DNA of 25,814 nt from DATLYH01 sp035575035 (lineage in GTDB: Bacteria > Planctomycetota > Planctomycetia > Gemmatales > Gemmataceae). The position numbers were made by a program, and so were the translations under genes. The stretch spans positions 1 to 25,814 of the forward strand of contig DATLYH010000052.1 in the NCBI GenBank assembly GCA_035575035.1. The letters are read 5' to 3'. The notes below the pieces were generated by a model, which was not told the origin of the DNA, did no database searches, and saw only the letters and a program-made list of their open reading frames with translations. Of the stretch, positions 6,285 through 14,570 are shown piece by piece. Each line of letters begins with the position of its first letter. Position 1 is the stretch's first letter.

Positions 6285-6782
6285 ATGGCGAAAGAGCGTG
6301 AGACCAGGCCGGACGGGTTGGAAGACCGTGTGGTGAAAATCCGCCGCTGCGCCGCCGTGGTCAAGGGTGGCCGGCGCTTCAGTTTCAACGCCCTGGTCGT
6401 GGTCGGCGATGGTCACGGCCGGGTAGCAGTCGGCTACGGCAAGGCCAACGAGGTACCGCCGGCCGTCGAGAAGGCGACCAAGGACGCTCAGGAAACCCTC
6501 AAGCGCCAGAAGCGCTTCTCGCTCCGCGGCGACACCATCCCGCACCGGGTCGTCGGCCGGTTCGGCGCCAGCCGGGTCATCCTGGTGCCGGCCGGGCCGG
6601 GCACCGGTGTCAAGGCGGGCCCCGGCGTGCGCGACGTGCTGGAAGTCTGCGGCATCCGCAACATCCTCACCAAGGTGCATGGCAGCACCAACCCGATCAA
6701 CCTGGTCAAGGCTACCATCCAGGGGCTGATGCAGCTGCGCACCCGCGAAGAGGTGGCTCGGCTGCGAGGAGTGACACTGTAA
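6285..6782 (+). CDS. rpsE: 30S ribosomal protein S5
   Basis: S5 acts in translational accuracy and mRNA unwinding at the entry site. The product is 165 residues. The N-terminal double-stranded-RNA-binding fold shows VVKIRRCAAVVKGGRRFSFNALVVVGD, then GRVAVGYGKANEVPPAVEKA. The second domain shows LVPAGPGTGVKAGP, VRDVLEVCGIRNILTKVHGS and NPINLVKAT, all highly conserved. The start at 6285 follows AGGGGA. Its stop TAA shares one base with the rplO ATG (TAATG), so the two are probably coupled. The L30 gene (rpmD), which lies between these genes in many bacteria, is not present here. Confidence 0.96.
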   Translation: MAKERETRPDGLEDRVVKIRRCAAVVKGGRRFSFNALVVVGDGHGRVAVGYGKANEVPPAVEKATKDAQETLKRQKRFSLRGDTIPHRVVGRFGASRVILVPAGPGTGVKAGPGVRDVLEVCGIRNILTKVHGSTNPINLVKATIQGLMQLRTREEVARLRGVTL

Positions 6783-7288
6783 TGGACCTCTCGACCGTCC
6801 ATCAGGGCGTTCACCGGCGGAAGCGGAAGAAGCGCGTGGGGCGCGGTCCCGGCAGCGGCCACGGCAAGACGGCAACCCGCGGCAGCAAGGGGCAGTGGGC
6901 CAGCGCCGGCGCCAACCGGCCGACTCCGTTGTTCGAAGGCGGCCAGATGCAGCTGTTCCGCCGCATCCCCAAGCGCGGCTTCAGCCACGCCACCTGGGAC
7001 CGCCATTACCAGATCGTCAACGTCGGTGACCTCGACCGCCGCTTCAACGACGGCGAGACCGTTGACCCGGACACGCTCCGCAAAGTCGGGTTGACCAAGG
7101 GACAGGCCGATGGGGTACGTATTCTGGGCGACGGCGAGCTGACCAAGCGCCTGGTGGTCCGGGCGCATCACTTCTCCAAGGCGGCCGCCGCGAAGATCAC
7201 CGCCCGGGGAGGGAGCACGGAAGTCATCCCGCCGCCGCGCAAGCCGAAGAAGAACAAAATGCGGCCGCGGCCGGCCAAGGGGCAGTAG
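6782..7288 (+). CDS. rplO: 50S ribosomal protein L15
   Basis: L15 is a late-assembly large-subunit protein with a long N-terminal extension threaded through rRNA. The basic, glycine-rich N-terminus matches the family: RKRKKRVGRGPGSGHGKTATRGSKGQ, then FEGGQMQLFRRIPKRGF. The C-terminal domain with VNVGDLDRRF, VRILGDGELTKRLVVRAHHFSKAA also fits. The length is 168 residues, somewhat over the usual 145-150, with a Pro/Lys-rich tail. Its ATG overlaps the rpsE stop by one base; secY follows after 18 nt. This is the last ribosomal-protein gene of the cluster in this window. Confidence 0.95.
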   Translation: MDLSTVHQGVHRRKRKKRVGRGPGSGHGKTATRGSKGQWASAGANRPTPLFEGGQMQLFRRIPKRGFSHATWDRHYQIVNVGDLDRRFNDGETVDPDTLRKVGLTKGQADGVRILGDGELTKRLVVRAHHFSKAAAAKITARGGSTEVIPPPRKPKKNKMRPRPAKGQ

Positions 7289-7306
7289 GCCCAGGGAGCC
7301 GAACCC

Positions 7307-8677
7307 ATGAACAAGCTGATCGCCATCTTCAAGATCCCCGAGCTGCGGCAGAAAATCTTCATCACCCTGCTCTTTCTGGCCATCTACCGCATCGGCTACT
7401 ACGTCCCGCTGCCGTTCATCGACCAGACCCGCATGGAGGAGGCCATGCGCGGCGCCCAGCGCGGGGCCCTGGGCCAGGCCTTGGGGCTGGTGTCGATGTT
7501 CTCCGGCGGCACCCTTAGTCAGGCCGTCATCTTCACCTGGGGGGTCATGCCCTACATCTCGGCGTCGATCATCTTCCAACTGTTGGCCAGTGTCTACCCG
7601 CCCCTGGAGAAACTCCAGAAAGAAGGAGAGAGCGGCCGCAAGAAGATCAACGAATACACCCGCTACGCCACCGTTCCCATTTGCCTGATCCAGTCGTTCT
7701 TCCTGGTGCAGTACCTGATGCGCGAGAGCCCAACCACGTTGGGGCTGGGCCTGCCGGAGTGGCGCGGCTACGAATGGTTCACCTGGTCGAGCATGATCCT
7801 GACCATGACGGCGGGGACCATCTTCCTGATGTGGCTGGGCGAGCAGATCGACGAGTACGGCATCGGCAACGGTATCAGTTTGATCATCATGGCCGGCATC
7901 GTGGCCCGCATCCCGGACGCAACCGGGCGGCTCTTGATCGACCCGCAGACCGGCTGGTTCAAGGAGTCGATCTTCACGTTGGGCGGCGGCTCCGGCCAGG
8001 ACATCAGCTTTGAGAAGTTGGTGGTGCTGGTAATGCTGTTTGTCGGCGTGGTGGTGGCGGTGATCGCCATCACCAAGGGGCAGCGGCGCATCCCAACGCA
8101 GTCGGCCAAACACGTCCGCGGCCGACGCGTCTTCGGCGGCACCCGGCAGTACCTGCCGCTGCGGGTCAACCAGGCCGGCGTCATGCCGGTCATCTTCGCC
8201 AGCAGTTTGCTGATGCTGCCGTACTTCCTGCTCAACGCGCTGGCCCACACCGGTTGGGGTTGGGTTGAGGTATTGCGCGGCTCCTTCGAGCGGCAGGGCT
8301 ACATCTACAACCTCTTCTACATCGCCCTGATCTACTTCTTCTGCTACTTCTGGACGGCCATCATCTTCAATCCGAAGGACATGGCCAACAACCTGAAGGA
8401 GTATGGCAGCTTCATCCCCGGCTACCGTCCCGGCAAGCGCACCGCCGAGTACCTGGAGCGGGTGATGATGCGGATCACCTACGTCGGTGCCGCCTTCCTG
8501 GCGGTGGTGGCGGTCATCCCCAGTTTGATGTCGGCCGTGCTGGGGGTCGATTACGTGGTGGCCAGCTTCTACGGCGGCACCGGGTTGTTGATCGTCATCA
8601 GCGTCGCCCTCGACTTGGTCCAGAAGATCAACAGCCACCTCGTCATGCGCAACTACCCGGCGCTGACGGAAGATTGA
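7307..8677 (+). CDS. secY: Protein translocase subunit SecY
   Basis: SecY is the channel subunit of the SecYEG translocon in the cytoplasmic membrane. The 456-residue product begins MNKLIAIFKIPELRQKIFIT and shows the first membrane helix LLFLAIYRIGYYVPLP, the plug-side GTLSQAVIFTWGVMPYISASII, and the cytoplasmic loop with KGQRRIPTQSAKHVRGRR. The C-terminal part has NPKDMANNLKEYGSFIPGYRPG, then a helix with VIPSLMSAVLG. About ten membrane segments are visible. It follows rplO as in most spc operons, with AGGGAG upstream. The last 13 coding bases are part of a 37-bp sequence repeated 75 bp downstream. No adk, map or infA follows; the next gene is convergent. Confidence 0.97.
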   Translation: MNKLIAIFKIPELRQKIFITLLFLAIYRIGYYVPLPFIDQTRMEEAMRGAQRGALGQALGLVSMFSGGTLSQAVIFTWGVMPYISASIIFQLLASVYPPLEKLQKEGESGRKKINEYTRYATVPICLIQSFFLVQYLMRESPTTLGLGLPEWRGYEWFTWSSMILTMTAGTIFLMWLGEQIDEYGIGNGISLIIMAGIVARIPDATGRLLIDPQTGWFKESIFTLGGGSGQDISFEKLVVLVMLFVGVVVAVIAITKGQRRIPTQSAKHVRGRRVFGGTRQYLPLRVNQAGVMPVIFASSLLMLPYFLLNALAHTGWGWVEVLRGSFERQGYIYNLFYIALIYFFCYFWTAIIFNPKDMANNLKEYGSFIPGYRPGKRTAEYLERVMMRITYVGAAFLAVVAVIPSLMSAVLGVDYVVASFYGGTGLLIVISVALDLVQKINSHLVMRNYPALTED

Positions 8678-8776
8678 CCGGGGCCTATCGGCCGTTGCGC
8701 CGGGGCTCGCCTCGTCGAGGACGTGGGGGGTCGTCCAGCGACGGAAGATTGACCGGGGCCTATCGGCCGTTGCGCC
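8665..8776. repeat. 37-bp perfect direct repeat joining secY and dnaE ends
   Basis: Bases 8665-8701 and 8740-8776 are identical over 37 nt, a period of 75 bp. The first copy contains the last codons and stop of secY; the second contains the last four codons and stop of dnaE, read on the other strand. The copies include GGCCTATCGGCC, a self-complementary stretch. Between them lie CCTCG-T-CGAGG and a GGACG/CGTCC hairpin (8719-8736) that could serve as a two-way terminator. Confidence 0.9.
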
Positions 8777-11700
8777 CGTTGCCGCCCCTGCCGAACTTGA
8801 CGCACCCCGGACCTACGATCTCTTCCAGCTCGGCGATGGCCACGCGCGCCGGGTCGATGCTGTACTCCCGCCCCAGCTCCAGGACGCAGCCGCGATTGGC
8901 CAGGTCACGCACATGGAGACGGACCCGGCAGCTCCCTGGGCTGCGCCGCAATACCTGGGCAATCGCCTCGATGTGGTGCGGGCTGTGCCGTCCCACGGTC
9001 AGCTGTAGCCACAGCGACCGGGCCAGTTCGCGCTGGGCCTGCTCCAGGCCCATGATCCGCGTCAGGATCAGGCCTGGCTGCTCGCGGGTCCGCTCCACCA
9101 CCCCCTTGACGAAGTACGGATGCTCCTCTCGGAGTTCCTCCCGGCAGCGGGCCAGGTCATCGGGCCACATGACGCACTCGATGGCGCCGGTGAAGTCCTC
9201 CAGCTTGCAGCGGAGGTAGCGGGTGTTGCCGTTGCGGGCTGTCTTGGTATTGCTATAACGCAGACCAGTCAACATTCCTCCCAGGATGACCTCCTGGTTT
9301 GGCCCGAGGTCGAACACTTGCTCCACGGTGTGGGTGGCGAAGCGCCGCAGTACGTCCTCGTGCTGGGCCAGCGGATGACTGGAGAAGTAGAAGTCGAGAG
9401 CTTCCTTCTCGTATTTGAGCTTCTCGGCGTCGGACCACTCGGGCACATCTGCCAGCGCTTCGACCGGCGCGGCCGATTCGGTCAGACTGCCGGCGCCGGC
9501 ATCGAACAGGCTGAGCTGGCCGAGTCGGCGGTCTTCCTGAACAGCGCTGGCGGCTTGTAGGGCCCGCGGCAGCAGGTGCATCAGCTGGGCCCGGTGGATG
9601 CCGAAACAGTCCAGCGCCCCGGCCTTGATCAGCCGCTCCAGCGCCGCCCGGGTGACGATCTTGTGGTCGATGCGCTCGCAGAGGTCGAACAGGTCGCGGA
9701 ACGGACCGTCCTTCTGGCGGGCGCGGACGATCTCTTCAGCCGTCCCACGTCCCACCCCCTTGATGGCGCTGAGGCCGAAGAGGACCTTGCCGTCGGCCAC
9801 GATGAAGGCAACGTCGCTGGCGTTGACGTCGGGGGCCAACACCGCAACGCCGAGCCGCCGGGCGTCCTCGATGTGCTCGACCATGATGTCGCGCTTGTTG
9901 CCGTCTTCGATCTCGCTGGACAAAAGCGCGGCCATGAACTCAGGCGTGTAGTGGGCCTTCAGGTAGGCGGTCTGGTAGCCGACCAGGGCGTAGGCGGCAC
10001 TGTGTGACTTGTTGAAGCCGTAACCCCCGAAATAGAGGATCTGGTCGAAGACCTCCCGGGCCACCTCCTCGGGAACGCCGCGCTCCTGAGCCCCCTTCAT
10101 GAAATCGACCCGACGGGCGTCGATGACGTCCTGCTTCTTCTTGCTGATGGCCTTGATGCAGGCGTAGGCGCTGGCCAATTCGATGCCGCCGAGGCGGTTC
10201 AGGATCTGCATGCATTGCTCTTGATACACGAGAATCCCGAACGTCTCGGTCAGGATCTCCTTCATGACCGGGTGCGGGTAGGCCGGCTTCTCGCGGCCGT
10301 GCTTGCGATTGACGTAGGCATCGACCATGCCCCCGCCGAGCGGGCCGGGCCGGTAGAGGGCGTTGCAGGCGATAAGGTCGCGAATGTTGTCCGGCTTCAG
10401 CCGCTTGAGCAGCTCGCGAATTCCCTCCTTTTCGAACTGGAATACCCCCTTGGCGTCGCCGCGCTGCAACAGCGCGTAGGTTTCGGCGTCGTCCAGCGGC
10501 AGGCGGTACAGGTCGATCTTCTCGCCACGTGTCTGCTCGATCAGCCGGACGGCGGTGTCGAGCAGGGTCAGGGTGCGCAGCCCAAGGAAGTCCATCTTGA
10601 GCATGCCGACCTTTTCCAGGTCGCCCATCTCCCACTGGGTCGTGACCACCGCCTCGCGGAGGCCGCCGGCTCGGGCCTTGGCGGCGCCGGCTGCCTCGCT
10701 CTCCTCGTCCTCCGCGCCGGCGGCTCGGCCCGGCTCTCCCTTGCGGACGACGCGCTGCACCGGGACGTAATCAATAAGCGGTCCATTGGCAATCACCACC
10801 CCGGCCGCATGGGTGCCGGCGTTGCGGTTGGTCCCCTCCAGTTTGCGGGCGATGTCGATCAACTCGCGGACCTGCGGGTCGGTCTCGTAGGCCTGTCGTA
10901 GCTCGGGGACTTGCCGCAGCGATTCGTCAAGGGTGATGCCCAGGGTCTTGGGAATCAGCGCCGTCAGCTGGTTGACCCGCTCCAGCGGCACGTCGAGCGC
11001 CCGGCCGACGTCCTTGATGGCCGCCTTGGCTGCCAGGGTGCCAAAGGTCCCGATCTGGGCGACGCTCTCCTCGCCGTACTTCTGCTTGACGTAAGCGATC
11101 ACCTCCTCGCGCCGGTCCTGGCAGAAGTCGATGTCGATGTCCGGGGCCTCGCTCCGGTTCGGGTCGAGGAAGCGCTCGAACAGTAGGTCGTATTCCAGGG
11201 GGTCAACGTGGCTCAGTTTAAGGACGTAGCTGACCAGGGCGCCGCAGGCCGAGCCGCGCGCGCTGGCGGGGATGCCCCTCTCGCGGGCAAAGCGGACGAA
11301 GTCCCAGACGATCAGGAAGTAACTGGCGAAGCCCATCCGGCAGATGATGCTTAGCTCGTGCTCGAGGCGCTGGACAACCTCGGGCGGCAGCGGATCGCCG
11401 TAGCGGTCGCGCGCCCCCTGCTCGCACAGCTCGCGCAGGTATTCTTCCGGCTTCTTCCGATCGGGCGGGGTGAAGACGGGAAAGTGACGCTGCTTGAAGT
11501 CCAACTCGATGTGGACAGAGTCAGCGATCTCCTGGCTGCGCCGCACCGCGTCGGCGTGGTCAGGGAAGAGCCGGTACATGTCCTCCGGCGGCCGGACGTG
11601 GAACTGATCGCCGGCGAACTTGAAGCGGTTGGGGTTCGAGCGGGTCTTACCGGTGTTGATGCAGAGGAGGACATCATGGGCGATGTGGTCTTCCTGCCGC

Positions 11701-12353
11701 AGGTAATGGGCGTCGCTGGTGGCCACCAGGGGCAAGCCGAGTTGGTTGGCGATGTCGATGGCCCCCTCGGCACATATCCGCTGGATGTCGAGGCCATTGT
11801 TCTGGATCTCGATGTAAAAACGGTCCTTGAAGAGCCGGGCGAACCACTCGGCCAGCTTGCGGGCCTCGTCGAGGCGGTTGCGGAGGATATAGTCGCTGAA
11901 CTCGGCGGCGGCGCAGCCGCTCAGGCAGATGATCCCCTCGTTGAACTGCTCCAGCAGCTCCTTGTCGATGCGGGGCTTGCCATAGTGATAACCTTCAAGG
12001 AAGGCCAGCGACGCCATCTTGATGAGGTTGCGGAAGCCAGTGCGGTCCTTGGCCAGGAGCGTCAGGTGGTGGTAGAGGGCATCGTCGGATTGAGTGCCGG
12101 CGCGGCGCGGCTCGCGATCGGTGCGTTTGTTGGGGGCGACGTACGCCTCGTAGCCGATGATCGGGTTGAGCCCGGCCGCCCTGCACTCGCGGTAAAACTC
12201 GATAGCGCCGTAGAGGTTGCCGTGGTCGGTCAAGGCGATGGCATTCATGCCCAGCTCCTTGACGCGAGCCACCAACTCGGGGATACGGCTGGCGCCGTCG
12301 AGCAGGCTGTAGTGGCTGTGGCAGTGCAAGTGGACGAAGGGGCGTTCGGCCAT
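8760..12353 (-). CDS. dnaE: DNA polymerase III subunit alpha
   Basis: This is the replicative polymerase (C-family, DnaE1 type), 1197 residues. The N-terminal PHP domain starts FVHLHCHSHYSLLDG and includes LTDHGNLYGAIEF. The palm shows PDIDIDFCQDRREEV (about residues 400-415) with the catalytic aspartates. Further motifs are NALYRPGPLGGGM, GILVYQEQCMQI, GYGFNKSHSAAYALVGYQTA and, near residue 1020, an OB-fold with GGMLTGLRYSNTKTARNG. An acidic/alanine-rich insertion lies around residues 540-565 (GAEDEESEAAGAAKARAGG). The frame is open 147 nt further upstream, but that part is not family-like; ATG 12353 starts MAERPFVHLH. No Shine-Dalgarno is seen; instead a 7-nt tandem repeat abuts the start. 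The last residues come from a 37-bp duplication shared with secY. Confidence 0.97.
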   Translation of the reverse strand: MAERPFVHLHCHSHYSLLDGASRIPELVARVKELGMNAIALTDHGNLYGAIEFYRECRAAGLNPIIGYEAYVAPNKRTDREPRRAGTQSDDALYHHLTLLAKDRTGFRNLIKMASLAFLEGYHYGKPRIDKELLEQFNEGIICLSGCAAAEFSDYILRNRLDEARKLAEWFARLFKDRFYIEIQNNGLDIQRICAEGAIDIANQLGLPLVATSDAHYLRQEDHIAHDVLLCINTGKTRSNPNRFKFAGDQFHVRPPEDMYRLFPDHADAVRRSQEIADSVHIELDFKQRHFPVFTPPDRKKPEEYLRELCEQGARDRYGDPLPPEVVQRLEHELSIICRMGFASYFLIVWDFVRFARERGIPASARGSACGALVSYVLKLSHVDPLEYDLLFERFLDPNRSEAPDIDIDFCQDRREEVIAYVKQKYGEESVAQIGTFGTLAAKAAIKDVGRALDVPLERVNQLTALIPKTLGITLDESLRQVPELRQAYETDPQVRELIDIARKLEGTNRNAGTHAAGVVIANGPLIDYVPVQRVVRKGEPGRAAGAEDEESEAAGAAKARAGGLREAVVTTQWEMGDLEKVGMLKMDFLGLRTLTLLDTAVRLIEQTRGEKIDLYRLPLDDAETYALLQRGDAKGVFQFEKEGIRELLKRLKPDNIRDLIACNALYRPGPLGGGMVDAYVNRKHGREKPAYPHPVMKEILTETFGILVYQEQCMQILNRLGGIELASAYACIKAISKKKQDVIDARRVDFMKGAQERGVPEEVAREVFDQILYFGGYGFNKSHSAAYALVGYQTAYLKAHYTPEFMAALLSSEIEDGNKRDIMVEHIEDARRLGVAVLAPDVNASDVAFIVADGKVLFGLSAIKGVGRGTAEEIVRARQKDGPFRDLFDLCERIDHKIVTRAALERLIKAGALDCFGIHRAQLMHLLPRALQAASAVQEDRRLGQLSLFDAGAGSLTESAAPVEALADVPEWSDAEKLKYEKEALDFYFSSHPLAQHEDVLRRFATHTVEQVFDLGPNQEVILGGMLTGLRYSNTKTARNGNTRYLRCKLEDFTGAIECVMWPDDLARCREELREEHPYFVKGVVERTREQPGLILTRIMGLEQAQRELARSLWLQLTVGRHSPHHIEAIAQVLRRSPGSCRVRLHVRDLANRGCVLELGREYSIDPARVAIAELEEIVGPGCVKFGRGGNGRNGR

Positions 12354-12380
12354 AGTCCGTAGTCCGTAGTCCGTAATTTG
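12353..12380. repeat. Heptamer tandem array at the dnaE start
   Basis: TAGTCCG is repeated three times without spacer (12353-12373), followed by a decayed unit TAATTTG. The first unit shares a base with the dnaE start codon, so the array fills the place where a ribosome-binding site is expected. It is one of several 7-nt-period arrays in the window and is the inverted relative of the one at 12530-12557. Confidence 0.85.
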
Positions 12381-12529
12381 CAGCTGCAAGGGAGTGCGGC
12401 AGTGGCGGGGGAATTTTACCACGAACAGCCGGGGAGGTTGAGCGCAGATGCTCGGAGAGAATGCGGCAAGCCGGGCGGTCGGTTCGCATGGGCGATTCAA
12501 TCCCTACGACCGCCAACGCTGGTTGCGGC

Positions 12530-12557
12530 GACTACAGGCTACGGGCTGCGGACTATT
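12530..12557. repeat. Degenerate heptamer array over the FHA gene stop
   Basis: Four units of 7 nt with consensus GRCTACG begin at 12530, 12537, 12544 and 12551. The last unit overlaps the TAG stop of the FHA gene. Read on the opposite strand it matches the array at 12353-12380 closely (ATAGTCCG, then CCGTAG), so the 199-nt dnaE/FHA gap is bordered by inverted copies of the same heptamer family. Confidence 0.7.
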
Positions 12558-13266
12558 CCTCCAGCGCATCGGGCTCGGCGACGGCGCGGACGTAGCGGGC
12601 CAGCAGCATCTGCACCGTCAGCACGCGCTGCCAGTCGGCGAAGGAGAGGGTGACCTGGGTGCCGTCGTCGTTGGCGCGGATGTTCTCGGTGGCGGCCGTC
12701 AGATGGCGGTGGAGGAAGTCGAGCAACTCGGCAAGCCGGGCCGCCTGCGACGGGGTCATCTTCAACGGCAAGGGGGGAAGGGGGCGCTTGCCCAGGAACA
12801 GATTGCCGTTGGCGACGGTGATCTTGTCTTGCGGGTTCAGGTCGAAATCGAGGTCGTGGTCGAACTGAGCGGCAAGGGCCTGGTTGTGGACCGTGGCCGG
12901 GCCCGGGTCGCCGAGCTCGCCCACTCCCGGCGCCAGCAGGCTGCTGATGGTGGCGATGCGTTGGGCAATCTCCACCTCAGAGCCGAACAGCAACAGCGTC
13001 CGCCCCACGGTGATGCGGTCGCCGGGACGGAGACGACGGATCTGCACCGCATTGCCGTTGACCCGGGTGCCGTTGGTGCTCTCCAGGTCGGTCAGGATGA
13101 TCTCGCCGTTGTCGAACTGCACCTTGGCGTGGAACCGGCTGACCCGCTCGTCGTTGAGGCGGACCATGTTCCCCTCTTCCCGGCCGATCGTGACCGGGGT
13201 GGGGAGTTCGCGAAAGACACGCCCCTTATCGATTCCTTCCAGCACCTGAAAGGTTACAGTCGGCAT
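12553..13266 (-). CDS. FHA-domain protein
   Basis: The product (237 residues) is probably cytoplasmic and binds phosphothreonine peptides. The N-terminal FHA domain (about residues 1-95) has all hallmark residues: TIGREEGN, the VSRFHAKV box with the Ser-Arg-x-His core, and LESTNGTRVNG. After residue 95 comes a linker with IATISSLLAPG, then an uncharacterised C-terminal region with a predicted helical stretch (QAARLAELLDFLHRHLTAATENI) and a closing LSFADWQRVLTVQMLLARYV. The start at 13266 begins the FHA fold and is preceded by GGGGA; the frame is open 81 nt further upstream. FHA proteins usually partner Ser/Thr kinases, which planctomycetes have in numbers, but no kinase gene is adjacent. The target is unknown. 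Confidence 0.9.
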   Translation of the reverse strand: MPTVTFQVLEGIDKGRVFRELPTPVTIGREEGNMVRLNDERVSRFHAKVQFDNGEIILTDLESTNGTRVNGNAVQIRRLRPGDRITVGRTLLLFGSEVEIAQRIATISSLLAPGVGELGDPGPATVHNQALAAQFDHDLDFDLNPQDKITVANGNLFLGKRPLPPLPLKMTPSQAARLAELLDFLHRHLTAATENIRANDDGTQVTLSFADWQRVLTVQMLLARYVRAVAEPDALEE

Positions 13267-13371
13267 GGTTGATCCCCAGGAAGCCTTCGCTCGCGGAACT
13301 GGGGAGGGCAAGAGTTGGTCTAGTGCTCCCGTTCGGGACCCGCGCACGGTCGGCTCGCCGATTCTCCTCTT

Positions 13372-14355
13372 TCAATGTTTCATTGTCAATCCCCAGAGGG
13401 CAAATGTCAATTCTTCTGACGCCGGCCGGCACTCGGGGAGCCGGCGGAACCAGGTCAGCTGCCGCTTGGCGAAGTTTCGGCTCCGGGTCTGGATGCGGGC
13501 AATGGTTTCCTCCAGGGTTGCTCGGCCATCGAGGTAGGCGAACATTTCCTTGTAACCGAGGGCTTGTGCCGCTGCGCGGCTGATCGGCCGCGGCAAGCGG
13601 CGCAAGGCCTGCACCTCCTCGACCAGGCCCGCCTCGACCATCTGCCGGACGCGGGCGTCGATGCGGGCATACAACTCGGCTCGCGGTCGATCCAGATAGA
13701 TGACGGGGTAACGGGTCGAGGCGGGGACGGGAGACAAGGGGAGCTCGGGGCGATCCGTTCCCCCGTCTCCTTCCGGCTCTGTCTTCCCGTCCCTCTGCCA
13801 CTGCGTCTGCCAGGCGCTGATCGGCCGGCCGGTCAGCTCCCAGACTTCCAGGGCGCGGATGACGCGGCGGAGGTCGTTGGGATGGAGGCGGGCGGCGGCG
13901 ACGGGGTCCACCTGGGCCAAACGGGCGTGCAGCGCCGGCCGACCGAGACGCTCGGCCTCTTCCTCCAGTCGCTGCCGCAACGCTGGGTCGGCCGGAGGAC
14001 CGTGGAAAAGGCCGCGAAGCAGCGCCTTAAGATACAGCGGGGTGCCCCCCACGAACAGGACACGCTTGCCCCGCTGCCGGATGTCACGGCAGCACGCGGC
14101 GGCCCGCTCCAGCCACCACGCCACGCTGGCCGACTCCCACGGGTCGAGGACGTCGATCAGGTGGTGTGGAACGCGCCGCCGCTCCTCCGGCCCCGGCTTG
14201 GCCGTGCCGATGTCCATGCCGCGATAAAGCGCCATCGAGTCCATCGACACGATCTCCGCCCCTAGGCGCTCAGCCAGCTCGACCCCCAGGCGGGTCTTGC
14301 CGCAGCCGGTCGGCCCGGTGAGAACAAGCACGTCGCGGAATGCTTCGGCAATCAC
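13372..14355 (-). CDS. miaA: tRNA dimethylallyltransferase
   Basis: MiaA transfers a dimethylallyl group to N6 of A37 in tRNAs reading codons that start with U. The 327-residue product has the P-loop GPTGCGKT (about residues 14-21), DSMALYRGMDIGTAKP, HHLIDVLDPWESASV and FVGGTPLYLKALLRG. It also has the tRNA-contact helix LHPNDLRRVIRALEVWELTG and the closing ALGYKEMFAYLDG and RNFAKRQLTWFRR. An insertion of about 25 residues (near 188-213, with PEGDGGTDRPELPLSP) lies between the helical region and the last motif. The start is GTG at 14355, with AAGGTG upstream. It is separated from the FHA gene by 105 nt. Confidence 0.96.
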   Translation of the reverse strand: MIAEAFRDVLVLTGPTGCGKTRLGVELAERLGAEIVSMDSMALYRGMDIGTAKPGPEERRRVPHHLIDVLDPWESASVAWWLERAAACCRDIRQRGKRVLFVGGTPLYLKALLRGLFHGPPADPALRQRLEEEAERLGRPALHARLAQVDPVAAARLHPNDLRRVIRALEVWELTGRPISAWQTQWQRDGKTEPEGDGGTDRPELPLSPVPASTRYPVIYLDRPRAELYARIDARVRQMVEAGLVEEVQALRRLPRPISRAAAQALGYKEMFAYLDGRATLEETIARIQTRSRNFAKRQLTWFRRLPECRPASEELTFALWGLTMKH

Positions 14356-14490
14356 AGGGCATGCACCTTGTATAGAAAAAACCAGACAACCTCCTTTATG
14401 TTTATGTTACTGAGCCCTGTGCAGGTTCGCTCAAGTGCAGGCCTCAGGAACCTCATCGAACGCTCCCCCACCGTTATTCGACGGCGCAAA

Positions 14491-14506
14491 AAGTTCGATC
14501 GAACTT
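14491..14506. promoter_or_regulatory. 16-bp perfect palindrome upstream of the WD40 gene
   Basis: AAGTTCGATCGAACTT (14491-14506) is a perfect 16-bp palindrome in the 298-nt gap between miaA and the WD40 gene. Its symmetry and size fit an operator for a dimeric regulator. It lies 148 nt before the WD40 start and 136 nt from the miaA start. No regulator gene is adjacent and the site is not assigned to a known family. Confidence 0.4.
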
Positions 14507-14527
14507 ACGCAGCGCTCAGTAATATCA

Positions 14528-14552
14528 CCCGTCGCTGATGCTCCGGGCGCTG
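14528..14552 (-). repeat. Dispersed REP-like element, copy 2
   Basis: Read on the - strand, the sequence is CAGCGCCCGGAGC, a four-base spacer (ATCA), then GCGACGGG, matching the dispersed family. Short flanking inverted bases (GCTCAG 14514-14519 and CTGAGC 14550-14555) allow a larger fold. Confidence 0.7.
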
Positions 14553-14570
14553 AGCACAGACGCGCCGGGC

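Noticed and set aside
6488..8638. 716-codon open frame on the - strand opposite rpsE-rplO-secY
   Set aside because: It lies antisense to three clearly conserved genes; its composition (His, Asp, Gln, Val) is what high-GC codons give in reverse.
11358..12362. 334-codon open frame on the + strand opposite dnaE
   Set aside because: The dnaE frame is strongly conserved here; this is a reverse-strand shadow.
12354..12500. N-terminal extension of DnaE
   Set aside because: The 49 extra residues cross the heptamer array and do not match the family, which starts at the PHP domain.
14380..14400. Leader peptide behind the strong AAGGAGG upstream of miaA
   Set aside because: The motif is followed by no well-placed start codon with a convincing reading frame.
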